In this document: piece by piece, positions 36,777-45,452 of the stretch
How the letters are laid out: each line of letters opens with the position of its first letter
How positions within the stretch are numbered: position 1 is the stretch's first letter
From: Chitinophaga pinensis
Lineage (GTDB): Bacteria > Bacteroidota > Bacteroidia > Chitinophagales > Chitinophagaceae
Direction: 5' to 3'
NCBI GenBank assembly: GCA_945862385.1
Contig: CAMAXV010000001.1
Coordinates: 186,001-250,000 of the forward strand
Length of the DNA: 64,000 nucleotides
The notes under the pieces: model-generated
The model's database searches: none
Told to the model about the DNA's origin: nothing
Seen by the model: the letters and a program-made list of their open reading frames with translations, nothing else
Made by a program: the position numbers and the translations under genes

Positions 36777-38198
36777 TCAAATTTTATAATACTGCTCCCA
36801 GCCTTTTCTTGGTGGTGCACCCACTAACAATTGGTTGGCGAGTTTATTGTTGGTGATTTTTTTAGATTTCCTGTCGAATTTCAGCGTAGTGTTCAGCATC
36901 TGTGCAAGAACACCCAGGCAGAAGACCTGGCTAAGCGGACCGGCAATTTCAAATGGTGACCTTGTCTTTTCCTGTCCCATACAGGCTTTCAGGAAGTTGG
37001 CATAGTGATTCGACGGACTCACTGGCACTTCAGGCAGTTTGCCGGCCATCTCTTTCGCCTTCTCTTCCGGAATGATGGAAAGCGTTGATCCATGAGAGCC
37101 TCCTTTGAAAGTCAGTTCCTTACTGTAAATGATTTTACCCGGATTGAGTCTTTGAGATTGAATGGCACCATTACTTGGAGCCGGGATATTCGGATCCAGT
37201 TTGGATGAAGAACCATATCCTTCCGGAAGCGGTGGCAGGTTATTGGTGCCATCATACCAGGTAATATCACAAGCCGGCATTCCCTTGCGGGCAGGGAATT
37301 TGAAGAGGATGGTTGAAGAATAAGGGTAGAAGAAAGGATTATGTTCATCAGCCCGAAGCATCCCTATTTCTGTTGGCAGTCCAAGGTCGAGGAACTGGTG
37401 GGCCGTATCAATCAGGTGTGCTCCCCAGTCGCCCAACGCACCCATACCAAAATCATACCAGCAGCGCCATTGTCCGTTGTGGTAATCATGATTATAATCG
37501 TGTTCTTTCACCACAGTATGCCAGGTATCCCAGTCGAGCGTAGCCGGAATAGCCTCTTTACCAGGCAGACTGGTTATTTTGGGGTCGAAGGCATGCCAGC
37601 GACGCGCAGAATTCATATGAGCGGTGATAGCCGTTACATCCTTGATGATACCGGCTTCCGTCCAGGCCTTAAACTGAAAGTAGTTGGCCTCGGAGTGACC
37701 CTGGTTACCCATTTGGGTGACTACATTCGGACGCTTGGCAGCTGCCTTCATCATCAGTTCCACTTCATTGAAGGTTCTGGCCATTGGCTTTTCCACGTAA
37801 ACGTGTTTACCCAACGACAAAGCCAGCATGGTGATGGCGAAATGGGAGTGATCAGGTGTACCAATACTTACTGCCTCAATCTGACTACCCATCTGGTCGA
37901 ACATCTTCCGGAAATCCTGGAAGCGTGGAACATTGGGAAACTGCTTCAAAACAGCCTGTGTCTGCGGAGCACCCATGTCTACATCACAGAAAGCTACAAA
38001 TTCGGCTAAGCCAGACTTATGAAACTGCATGAGATCGGAGGCACCCTGATTGCCAATACCGATACAGGCCAGCTTCACCTTGTCGCCTGCCTTGCGGTTG
38101 GAACGGGCAAATGAGGCTAAGGATGGCAGTGTTGCCGCAGCGGTTACCAATGCAGTATCCTTCAGGAACTGCCGGCGTGAATCGTTGTTGTTATACAT
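36777..38198 (-). CDS. Tat-exported Gfo/Idh/MocA family oxidoreductase
   Basis: A 473-residue protein. The twin-arginine signal (SRRQFLKDTALVTAAATLPSLASFA) begins seven residues after the chosen ATG at 38198; upstream codons would push it inward. The NAD-binding motif GIGNQGASDL and the family's EKPMAR motif (catalytic Lys in VEKP) are present. Such exported Gfo/Idh proteins in Bacteroidota act on sugars or keto-sugars; some are glycoside-processing enzymes of the GH109 type. Its exact substrate is unknown. It is divergent from the sensor gene at 38349. Confidence 0.88.
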   Translation of the reverse strand: MYNNNDSRRQFLKDTALVTAAATLPSLASFARSNRKAGDKVKLACIGIGNQGASDLMQFHKSGLAEFVAFCDVDMGAPQTQAVLKQFPNVPRFQDFRKMFDQMGSQIEAVSIGTPDHSHFAITMLALSLGKHVYVEKPMARTFNEVELMMKAAAKRPNVVTQMGNQGHSEANYFQFKAWTEAGIIKDVTAITAHMNSARRWHAFDPKITSLPGKEAIPATLDWDTWHTVVKEHDYNHDYHNGQWRCWYDFGMGALGDWGAHLIDTAHQFLDLGLPTEIGMLRADEHNPFFYPYSSTILFKFPARKGMPACDITWYDGTNNLPPLPEGYGSSSKLDPNIPAPSNGAIQSQRLNPGKIIYSKELTFKGGSHGSTLSIIPEEKAKEMAGKLPEVPVSPSNHYANFLKACMGQEKTRSPFEIAGPLSQVFCLGVLAQMLNTTLKFDRKSKKITNNKLANQLLVGAPPRKGWEQYYKI

Positions 38199-38316
38199 AT
38201 GTTCTTTTTGCGTATTGAAAAGGGGAATTAATTCCATTAAATTACGGGTTTTCATCCCTCCATTTACGCCCGCCAATCATTTTTTGTGCTAAATCCTTTT
38301 CGTAATCCTTTTGATT

Positions 38317-38324
38317 TAGTTTTG
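38317..38324 (+). promoter_or_regulatory. -7 promoter element before the membrane sensor gene
   Basis: TAGTTTTG fully matches TAnnTTTG and ends 24 bp before the ATG at 38349, giving a leader of about 20 nt. Confidence 0.5.
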
Positions 38325-38348
38325 CGGGAGTTTAAATCTTAGCGCTGT

Positions 38349-39821
38349 ATGTTGATGGATCTGTTTAAAAGGAAGGTTACCTCAATCTTTTTGATGACTG
38401 TTTTGACAAATACTTTCTGTTACACAGCAACTTTTGCAGCAGAAAAACTGCCAAAAGCATTGCAAAGGGTACTGAGGCATGAGGGTGCTGTAATCATGAT
38501 CAGACAATCAACAAAACCGGTTATTAAAATCAGTGACCTTCCAAAAAGTTTTGAAACAGACGGACAAAACCTGATAAAAACAACAGAGGGACTTTTTCTC
38601 ATCCCTGAGGGAACCGGAAGGGTGTATCAATGGAAGGGCAATGTTGAAGCAGGAGAATGGACACGTATTGACTCAACTTATTTCACTGGATATAATTACG
38701 GCGCACTGGTATTCAACCTGGGTAATGAAATTTATTCCTTTGGCGGTCAGGGTTTCTGGAACACCAATGGTAACCTCCGTTATTATAATAATGTAAGCAG
38801 AGAGTGGAACGTAGTCTATTTGAATGAATCATTCCCATGGTTACGTCGTGATTATGAAACACAAACACTTTTTCAAATTGATAGTGCAGGGAAGAAACTC
38901 TACGTAGTGGCATCCAGGTCACAACACGATCAGGCCATCCAGCATACTTCCAAACTGAAAAGTGATGGCACCATCATGGTGCTTGACATTGAATCGGGTA
39001 CATGGGAAAAATTGGGTAAAACGGATACAACTGAGTACCAGACCCTTGCTGCAACCCCCTGGGGAATGTATGTAAACAATACTTATTTTGTTGACCTAAA
39101 GGCCAATAAAAAATATGCTTTCTCCAATGGATTGAGAAAGGATTGGGAAACAAAGGTTATAAGATCTATTGGAAACCATGAACTCGACATTGTATTCGCC
39201 ATTGATTCTACCATCTATTTTGGAGATTATGACGCCAGACTGGATTCGATTCAGGTCAGGAAGCAAGATCTCATTGATTTAAATGATAGCTTCTATATTC
39301 CGAACAAAAAGGAAAAATCAGGTTCTGGGATGATGTGGATTGCGGCTATTGCAGTGATGATCATTTCTCCGGTTATGGCTCATTTTGTCGTAAGAAATAA
39401 GAAAAAGAAAACAGAAAGTCCATTTACACCAATACACCATCAAGAAAAATCAGCAGACATCAGGGAGGCAGAAACTCCCATATTCCGTTCCACCATACAA
39501 TCAAACATGCTGGATGATCAGGAAGTTTTGTTGATTAAATTCATACTTGAACAATCCCGGAAATCTGAACTCAGTTCTATCGAACAGATCAACCAGCTAC
39601 TCGGATTATCCAATCGTTCAGGTGAGGTACAAAAAAGAACGCGTAGTATCCTGATCAGTGGCATCAATGAAAAGCTGCAAATCGCCCTGGGAAGTATGGA
39701 GCCTATCATTGAGAAAAAACGTTCGGAATTTGACAAACGCAGTTATGAGTATTTCATCTTGCCTAATTACTTCACCCTTGTCAATGAAATTTTAAACAAT
39801 GTAAAAAGAGATGACAGCTGA
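38349..39821 (+). CDS. Membrane-spanning kelch-like sensor with a cytoplasmic C-terminal domain
   Basis: A 490-residue protein with a signal segment (FLMTVLTNTFCYTATFA), about 290 periplasmic residues with kelch-type repeats (YGALVFNLGNEIYSFGGQGFW; TIMVLDIESGTWEKLGKT; TLAATPWGMYVNNTYFVDL), one membrane helix (328-347) followed by a KKKK stop-transfer, and a cytoplasmic domain from about 385 (DDQEVLLIKFILEQSRKSELSSIEQINQLLGL...QKRTRSILISGIN). The last part looks helical, with a winged-helix-like rhythm, but no known DNA-binding family was recognised. A one-component membrane regulator is the natural guess. It lies between a divergent oxidoreductase and the Nramp gene 47 bp downstream, possibly its target. 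Confidence 0.7.
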   Translation: MLMDLFKRKVTSIFLMTVLTNTFCYTATFAAEKLPKALQRVLRHEGAVIMIRQSTKPVIKISDLPKSFETDGQNLIKTTEGLFLIPEGTGRVYQWKGNVEAGEWTRIDSTYFTGYNYGALVFNLGNEIYSFGGQGFWNTNGNLRYYNNVSREWNVVYLNESFPWLRRDYETQTLFQIDSAGKKLYVVASRSQHDQAIQHTSKLKSDGTIMVLDIESGTWEKLGKTDTTEYQTLAATPWGMYVNNTYFVDLKANKKYAFSNGLRKDWETKVIRSIGNHELDIVFAIDSTIYFGDYDARLDSIQVRKQDLIDLNDSFYIPNKKEKSGSGMMWIAAIAVMIISPVMAHFVVRNKKKKTESPFTPIHHQEKSADIREAETPIFRSTIQSNMLDDQEVLLIKFILEQSRKSELSSIEQINQLLGLSNRSGEVQKRTRSILISGINEKLQIALGSMEPIIEKKRSEFDKRSYEYFILPNYFTLVNEILNNVKRDDS

Positions 39822-39868
39822 TATTTTCAGTACCTTAAATCATCTGTTTAACATCAATAAAAGTAGAC

Positions 39869-41197
39869 ATGTCGCAGCCGGGCATCCAGGAACCTCCTAT
39901 TTCTCTCAGCGGTAAACTCCGTTTCCTTGGTCCGGGTTTCATCCTCTCCGCGTCCATTGTGGGTTCCGGTGAACTGATAGCCACCACAGTGCTGGGAGCA
40001 AAAGGTGGGTTCATCACTTTCTGGGTAATCCTCGTCAGCTGCCTGGTTAAAGTGGCCATTCAACTGGAGTTTGGCAAACACGCCATCCTAACTGGATTGT
40101 CACCCATGCAGGGGTTCAATAAATTGGGCGGACTGCGGCTGGGAAAATCCAATTGGGCGGTCGGAACTGCATTTTTACTGACGCTGATAAAAATTTTGCA
40201 GGTTGGCGGGATGCTGGGTGGCGCTGCCATTGCTTTGTCACTTTTGCTACCAGTAGCACCGGTATGGTTGTGGACGATGCTCCTGGGGTTACTCACCAGT
40301 CTGCTCATTTACAAAAACTATTACAACCTTGTTGAAAAGGCTTCATTGGTCATGGTGGTTGGGTTTACGCTCTTTACCTTGATAGCAGTGGTAACACTCG
40401 CACCTACCACCATGGGATTTTCATGGAAGGATGTTGCGAGCGGACTCACCTTCCAGCTTCCTAAAGAACTGATTTTTGTGGCGATTGGCGCATTTGGGAT
40501 AACCGGCGTAGCGAGTGATGAAATCATCGCCTATAATTACTGGTGTTTGGAAAAAGGATATGCGGCTTATACAGGAAAAAACGACGGCAGTGAAGACTGG
40601 AAAAGGCGGGCAAGCGGATGGATAAGCATCATGCAACTGGATGCCTTTGTGGCGATGTTCATTTATACACTGGTAACCGCTGCTTTCTATCTCCTTGGCG
40701 CATCTGTTTTACACGGCTACAATAAAATTCCTGAAGGAAATGAGGTCATCAACACCTTATCAAGGATTTACACGCAATCCCTGGGGCCAGGTGTACGCAC
40801 GAGTTACCTGCTCGGTGCTTTTTTTGTATTATTTTCATCAGTTTTTGCCACGCTCGCCTATTGGACGCGACTGTTCATGGATATTTCAGGAACCTTTGGA
40901 TGGCTTAATGTTGATGATGAATCCATCAGAAAAAAAGGCGTGGCCATCCTCGCCTGGATCATTCCGGTTTTGTGGATGCTGGCTTTTCTCTTTATGCAAC
41001 TCCCCACTTTCATGGTCATGATTGGCGGTGTAGTAGGATCCGTCTTGCTCATTGTAGTGGTGATAGCCGGCATCGCATTCAGGAAGACAAATAATTCATT
41101 CGGACTACCCTCCGGCTCCTTGCCTGAACTGCTGTTCTGGCTCAGCGTTTTATCCATCGCCGCCATAGCGATTTATGGGTTGGTGAAGGGGGTATAG
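39869..41197 (+). CDS. Divergent Nramp-family transporter
   Basis: A 442-residue membrane protein with eleven or so helices and the Nramp N-terminus GPGFILSASIVGSGELIATT. The metal-binding DPGN of helix 1 is replaced by GSGE, and the MPH of helix 6 by VASDE (GITGVASDEIIAYN). Canonical Nramps use these residues to bind Mn or Fe, so this member probably carries another ion or an organic cation; acidic residues at both sites suggest a cationic substrate. It lies 47 bp after the kelch-like sensor on the same strand. Confidence 0.8.
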   Translation: MSQPGIQEPPISLSGKLRFLGPGFILSASIVGSGELIATTVLGAKGGFITFWVILVSCLVKVAIQLEFGKHAILTGLSPMQGFNKLGGLRLGKSNWAVGTAFLLTLIKILQVGGMLGGAAIALSLLLPVAPVWLWTMLLGLLTSLLIYKNYYNLVEKASLVMVVGFTLFTLIAVVTLAPTTMGFSWKDVASGLTFQLPKELIFVAIGAFGITGVASDEIIAYNYWCLEKGYAAYTGKNDGSEDWKRRASGWISIMQLDAFVAMFIYTLVTAAFYLLGASVLHGYNKIPEGNEVINTLSRIYTQSLGPGVRTSYLLGAFFVLFSSVFATLAYWTRLFMDISGTFGWLNVDDESIRKKGVAILAWIIPVLWMLAFLFMQLPTFMVMIGGVVGSVLLIVVVIAGIAFRKTNNSFGLPSGSLPELLFWLSVLSIAAIAIYGLVKGV

Positions 41198-41288
41198 TGG
41201 AACCCATATTATGCAATATAAATAAACAGATCTCTGTTCGTTTTATCCTGAACATAAATCTTCGAAATCAAAACTCCTGATGATTGTC

Positions 41289-42071
41289 TTATTTTCTATA
41301 AAGTGTACAAAAATAACTACCGTCACTACCATATACGGTACAAGATTGTTGCATTGGTTTAAAACTCATTCCAATTATTGTTCCGTCAATCCACAGATAA
41401 CTACCATCACCTTGATCCTCAATTCTAGTATATGGACCACCACCTATCGAAGCAGACCTGAAATCTTTTTTCAATTTTAATGTATAATCCTGTGAAATTC
41501 CACTTTGATCATCCCTCATTGTGCCCTCATATGAAATATAGTCTACAACGTCATCCGTTGATTCTCCATTACCTTGGGAATAATCTTCTTGTGTTTGATC
41601 ACTTTGAATATTAGGGGTAACAATCATATTTTTAATAAAATAGCTATTATCATCTTCGACATAAGTAACACCATTACTCAAGGTTAACCATATTTTATTA
41701 TCGTTACCTTTTGAAATTGTCAAAACTCCATCTATTGCTATCCCCGACTTTCTACTGAGTGTCACGTTATCTCCATTGATGTAGAATGTACCTCTTCCCG
41801 ATTGAGTAAACCCATTTATTGTTGCTGCTTGAGTATAATCATTTGTACCATAAAGTTCTAAAAGCCCGGCAACCATACTCCCATCCTCATTTAATTTTAC
41901 ATAAGAATACTTGTGACGAAGATCAAGTGTTGGTGAGGGTTCAGTATTTGCAATCACTAATGTATCAACTATTTCAACTGCAGTAGTATCTGCTGCTGGT
42001 ATATCTGCTGAAGAACCACTGCAACTAAATAATGCAAATAAAATTGTGCCTATTATGATATTTTTCATCAA
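41289..42071 (-). CDS. Hypothetical lipoprotein
   Basis: A 260-residue protein with a lipoprotein signal (IIGTILFALFSC; the Cys follows about residue 16), then an acidic linker rich in Thr and Ala, and a beta-rich region (GRGTFYINGDNVTLSRKSG, YEGTMRDDQSGIS). It ends with two further cysteines (QQSCTVY and YFCTLYRK) that could form a disulfide. No family was recognised. It is AT-rich like its downstream neighbour. ATG at 42071 or 42068. Confidence 0.7.
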   Translation of the reverse strand: MMKNIIIGTILFALFSCSGSSADIPAADTTAVEIVDTLVIANTEPSPTLDLRHKYSYVKLNEDGSMVAGLLELYGTNDYTQAATINGFTQSGRGTFYINGDNVTLSRKSGIAIDGVLTISKGNDNKIWLTLSNGVTYVEDDNSYFIKNMIVTPNIQSDQTQEDYSQGNGESTDDVVDYISYEGTMRDDQSGISQDYTLKLKKDFRSASIGGGPYTRIEDQGDGSYLWIDGTIIGMSFKPMQQSCTVYGSDGSYFCTLYRK

Positions 42072-42322
42072 TGAGATTTAAAATTTCAAATATTGTACTA
42101 TATAGAAGATACCAACTTTTGAACTGTTTTGCATTTTACTAAATGAACCAATGTGTGTATGAATAGTGTTTTCACTTCCTCAAAGATTGAACACTCAACG
42201 AATTTATTGAATAATTATTTTGGGTATTTATTTTAATCTTTTTATAGTGTTTTTTTAGGTGTGTAACCAATCAATCCTAATTTTACACTAAATACCAATT
42301 ACATAAATCCAACTCAACATGT

Positions 42323-42715
42323 TCAGTAAAAAAAATAGAAAAAGAATAAGGCAGCATAAATTCCTCTTTCTCCTTCATAATATCCAACTGTAGCTCTTGA
42401 ACTATTCATTGCTCTGCCATCTTCTATGTAACCTATCGTAGACCTTGAGCTATTTGTAATTCTGCCATTTTCAATATAACCTATGGCAGATCTTGAACTA
42501 TTCATTACCCTGCCATCTTCATAATAACCGATTACTGTTCTTGAACTGTTCATCACTCTTCCATCCTCTATATAACCTATAGTTGACCTGGAACTGTTCA
42601 TTACCCTGCCATCTTCAATATACCCTACAGTGGATCTTGAACTATTCATTAATCTCTGAGCATAAGAAAATGTTACTGTGAAAAGGATTACTATCAGAAT
42701 AAATGTTTTTTTCAT
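42323..42715 (-). CDS. 5-fold beta-flower-type tandem-repeat secreted protein
   Basis: A 130-residue protein with a signal peptide (MKKTFILIVILFTVTFSYAQ) and six 16-residue repeats with the consensus MNSSRSTIGYIEDGRV, encoded by 48-bp DNA repeats. The short NSS.xxIGYIEDG units resemble the '5-fold beta-flower' proteins of Bacteroidota (from memory), in which each repeat is one petal. It ends in an unusual aromatic tail (AALFFFYFFY). The ATG at 42715 gives a normal signal peptide. Function is unknown. Confidence 0.75.
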   Translation of the reverse strand: MKKTFILIVILFTVTFSYAQRLMNSSRSTVGYIEDGRVMNSSRSTIGYIEDGRVMNSSRTVIGYYEDGRVMNSSRSAIGYIENGRITNSSRSTIGYIEDGRAMNSSRATVGYYEGERGIYAALFFFYFFY

Positions 42716-42796
42716 TTTTGGTGTTTTTATAAATGATGAATTCATTTGTCTATTAAATAACTATTCACCAAAAACATATAATAATCGGTGAATAGA

Positions 42797-43624
42797 CTAA
42801 AACTCGAGTTCCACCATCACAGGAAAATGGTCTGAAGGAAACTTGCCATTGTAGGTATCAGTGAGCACAGCCCAGCGACCGGATTTGAACTGTGGGGTAA
42901 TGAAAATATGGTCAATCACATCTTTTCTAACATCATCCACCCTAAATCCATTGAAACTGCCATTGGGCTGGTAGACCAGCTTTGCGGTATGTCTACTGTC
43001 TTTAACTACCCCTGAACGATCCAGATGGAGGTACCACTCACTGTCCCAACCGCCATTGAGATCGCCCATGAATATCGCAGGAACACTCCCGGCTATGGTC
43101 CTGATTTTCTCTGCCACCAACTTGCTGCTTTCCACCCTGGCTTTCACGCCCTGGTGATCATAATGGGCATTGAAAACATAAAACTCCCTGCCGGTTCCTT
43201 TATCCTTCAACAACAACCAGCTGCATATCCGGTTGAGGTTAGCGTCCCAACCCGGACCAGGCCTGTCTGGTGTGGGTGATAACCAAAAACTGCCTTTGTT
43301 GACTACGTCGTATTTCGACTTCCTATAAAACAAAGCTGAATGTTCGCCGGCCGATTGTCCGTCATCCCTGCCTACACCATACCAGCCAAATTCAGGTAAC
43401 AACTGTTCCATATCGTTCAACTGCAAACGCAGGGCTTCCTGCACCCCCACAATGTCAAAACCATGAAACCGAATCAAGTCTGTCACGCGCTGCTTGCGGT
43501 CTGTCCACAAATTGCCGCTGTCTTTGGGATTGGCGTAGCGGATATTGAAAGTGGCCGCAGTAAAGGTCTGTGCAGCAAGAAAAGTATGGGTCATCAGCAT
43601 AACTACAACAAGCATTACTCGCAT
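42797..43624 (-). CDS. Secreted endonuclease/exonuclease/phosphatase (EEP) family protein
   Basis: A 275-residue protein with a signal peptide (MRVMLVVVMLMTHTFLAAQ). The EEP fold motifs are complete: ATFNIRYANP (Asn), VGVQEALR (metal-binding Glu), FNAHYDHQG (His/Asp), FMGDLNGG (catalytic GDxN), IDHIFI and SDHFPVMVELEF (catalytic His). Family members act on nucleic acids, lipids or sugar phosphates; the secreted Bacteroidota type is usually of unknown substrate. It is divergent from the GH16 gene. Confidence 0.88.
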   Translation of the reverse strand: MRVMLVVVMLMTHTFLAAQTFTAATFNIRYANPKDSGNLWTDRKQRVTDLIRFHGFDIVGVQEALRLQLNDMEQLLPEFGWYGVGRDDGQSAGEHSALFYRKSKYDVVNKGSFWLSPTPDRPGPGWDANLNRICSWLLLKDKGTGREFYVFNAHYDHQGVKARVESSKLVAEKIRTIAGSVPAIFMGDLNGGWDSEWYLHLDRSGVVKDSRHTAKLVYQPNGSFNGFRVDDVRKDVIDHIFITPQFKSGRWAVLTDTYNGKFPSDHFPVMVELEF

Positions 43625-43748
43625 TAGGTGAGAATTTTACTAAACTTAAGCCTTTCTTTACATGTGAGAATCGGTTTGTGTTAAATTTTTTAAACACCGA
43701 CTTTCCATTTCTATTTAACACTAATTTGCATTCACTCAATTGATTGAA

Positions 43749-44606
43749 ATGAAGCAGTTCTGTGGTATCATATTCCTGGTTGTTTTATTCTCCTGCAAAA
43801 AGGAAACAACCAATCCACCTGACCCCATTGTCATTACTCCTGTTCAACCGCAGGAACCTAAAGTTTATGCTTTTGAATCAACGCCTGCCTGGTCAGATGA
43901 ATTTGATGTAAATGGTTTACCCAACAATCAAATCTGGGGATACGATGTTGGTGGTGGCGGATGGGGTAACAATGAATTGCAGAACTATACTGCCAATGAT
44001 GCCGACAATGCAAGGGTTGAAAACGGGAAATTAATTGTCACAGCCATAAAAGAAGTTTCCGGAACCCGTCAGTATAGCTCTGCCAGGCTGGTTACAAAGG
44101 GCAAAAAAGATATGAAATTTGGCAGGCTGGAGATAAAAGCAAAAATTCCAGCTGGCCTGGGCAGTTGGCCTGCCCTTTGGATGCTTGCCTCGCAAACGAC
44201 CTATGGCACAACATTCTGGCCAGACCAGGGCGAAATTGACATCATGGAACATGTGGGATATGACCCTGCCGTAGTTCATGCTTCGGTTCATACCAACATC
44301 TTCAATCACATACTGGGCACACAAAAAACTGCTAAAACCACAGTTCCCACCTTCAACAGCGCTTTTCATGTTTACCGGCTAGACTGGACGCCAGATGAGA
44401 TCAGGGCATTTATTGACGACAAAGAGTTTTTTGTCTTCAAAAGACAAGGTGTGCTTTGGCAGGAATGGCCTTTCAATCAACCGCAACACCTGCTGGTCAA
44501 TATTGCAGTGGGTGGTAACTGGGGTGGAGTAAAAGGTATTGACGATACCATCTTCCCAATTAGCATGGAACTCGACTATGTCAGATACTACGCCTTAAAA
44601 CAATAG
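43749..44606 (+). CDS. GH16 family beta-glucanase-like lipoprotein
   Basis: A 285-residue protein with a lipobox (LVVLFSC, Cys16), a Pro-rich linker and a GH16 jelly-roll domain. The active site GEIDIMEH places nucleophile E162, helper D164 and acid/base E167. PAWSDEFDVNGLPNNQIWGYD and GGGGWGNNELQNYT are typical of laminarinase or lichenase-type members that cut beta-1,3- or beta-1,3-1,4-glucans. The ATG at 43749 is preferred over the TTG nine bases upstream because it opens the signal peptide. It belongs loosely with the xylan genes downstream. Confidence 0.88.
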   Translation: MKQFCGIIFLVVLFSCKKETTNPPDPIVITPVQPQEPKVYAFESTPAWSDEFDVNGLPNNQIWGYDVGGGGWGNNELQNYTANDADNARVENGKLIVTAIKEVSGTRQYSSARLVTKGKKDMKFGRLEIKAKIPAGLGSWPALWMLASQTTYGTTFWPDQGEIDIMEHVGYDPAVVHASVHTNIFNHILGTQKTAKTTVPTFNSAFHVYRLDWTPDEIRAFIDDKEFFVFKRQGVLWQEWPFNQPQHLLVNIAVGGNWGGVKGIDDTIFPISMELDYVRYYALKQ

Positions 44607-44622
44607 TCATTATATTTAGGGT

Positions 44623-45347
44623 ATGATGAAGTACATTATACCATTCCTGCTGCTTTCATTAAGCAGCGTTGCCCAAACCATTATGTCTACAAACAGGCTG
44701 GCAATGTTCCGAATGTGATTCCTGATGAAGCAAGCGTATGGATCTGGATCCGCGATTCCAAAAGGAGTGGTGTGGCTGCTGTTGAAGAGCGCATGAAAGA
44801 AATCGCTGAAGGAGCAGCAAAAATGACGCGTACGCAGGCGAGCTTTTTCATGGACAATGGTCTATACGAAATACTGGTGAATGAATCGGGTGCAAAGGCC
44901 TTGCACAAAAACATGGAGTTGGTGGGACCAATCACCTATACTGATGAAGAAAAGGCCTTTGCCGATAAAATCATGAAAGAATATGGCGCAGAAGCACAGG
45001 GTATTGCCGGCGGCATCAAACCACTGGAAGCCACAAGGCCTGATGCGGATGGTGGTTCTACGGATGTGGGGGATGTGAGCTATATCGTTCCGGAAATTAC
45101 GCTGAATGCCGCAACAGCTCCTTACAAATCCCCCTGGCATTCCTGGGTAGTGGTGGCCTGTGGCGGGATGAGCATCGGTCACAAAGGCATGCTCTTTGCA
45201 GCCAAATCACTGGGTACAACGATGGTAGATTTGTTCGAAAATGAATCGCTGCGCAAAGAAATCAGGGCTGAATTCGAAAAACGAAAAGGAAATGAAGTTT
45301 GGAAGGCCATGATTCCTGACGGTCCACCACCGGTTCCAAAAAACTAA
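44623..45347 (+). pseudogene. Remnant of a secreted M20 amidohydrolase (AbgB-like): deleted and frameshifted
   Basis: Frame 1 from the ATG at 44623 encodes a clean signal peptide (MMKYIIPFLLLSLSSVAQ) and then stops at 44718. Another frame, open from about 44676 to 45347, encodes the C-terminal half of an M20 peptidase of the aminobenzoyl-glutamate hydrolase type: HYVYKQAGNVPNVIPDEA, STDVGDVSYIVPEITL (metal-site region) and HSWVVVACGGMSIGHKGM. The N-terminal catalytic part, some 200 or more residues, is missing, and the two pieces are out of frame. The junction is near 44670-44680. The stretch from GTG 44715 is open for 210 codons but would lack most metal ligands, so it is probably not functional. 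Confidence 0.8.
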
Positions 45348-45382
45348 TCATTAAGTGTTTTGCCATTAAAAAGTTCAAAAAA

Positions 45383-45452
45383 CTCCCCTCCTTATTAAGG
45401 AGGGGTGGATCCAGACGCTCGCTTTGCTCGGTCTGGATCCGGGGTGGTGGAA
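45383..45452. repeat. Dispersed multi-hairpin repeat, copy 2
   Basis: CCCCTCCTT and AAGGAGGGG arms (45385-45405) are followed by GTGG, a 10-bp stem hairpin (GGATCCAGAC ... GTCTGGATCC) and the end motif CGGGGTGGTGGA (45440-45451). The borders match copy 1 at 16565-16660, while the inner hairpin is unrelated. It lies in the convergent gap between the M20 remnant and the GH10 gene and could act as a terminator. Confidence 0.7.

Noticed and set aside
42072-42322. 250-bp gap between the lipoprotein and beta-flower genes
   Set aside because: AT-rich; no frame, terminator-like stem or known motif could be supported.
42373-42660. CRISPR-like array of 48-bp repeats
   Set aside because: The repeats are contiguous without spacers, keep one reading frame and encode the beta-flower protein.
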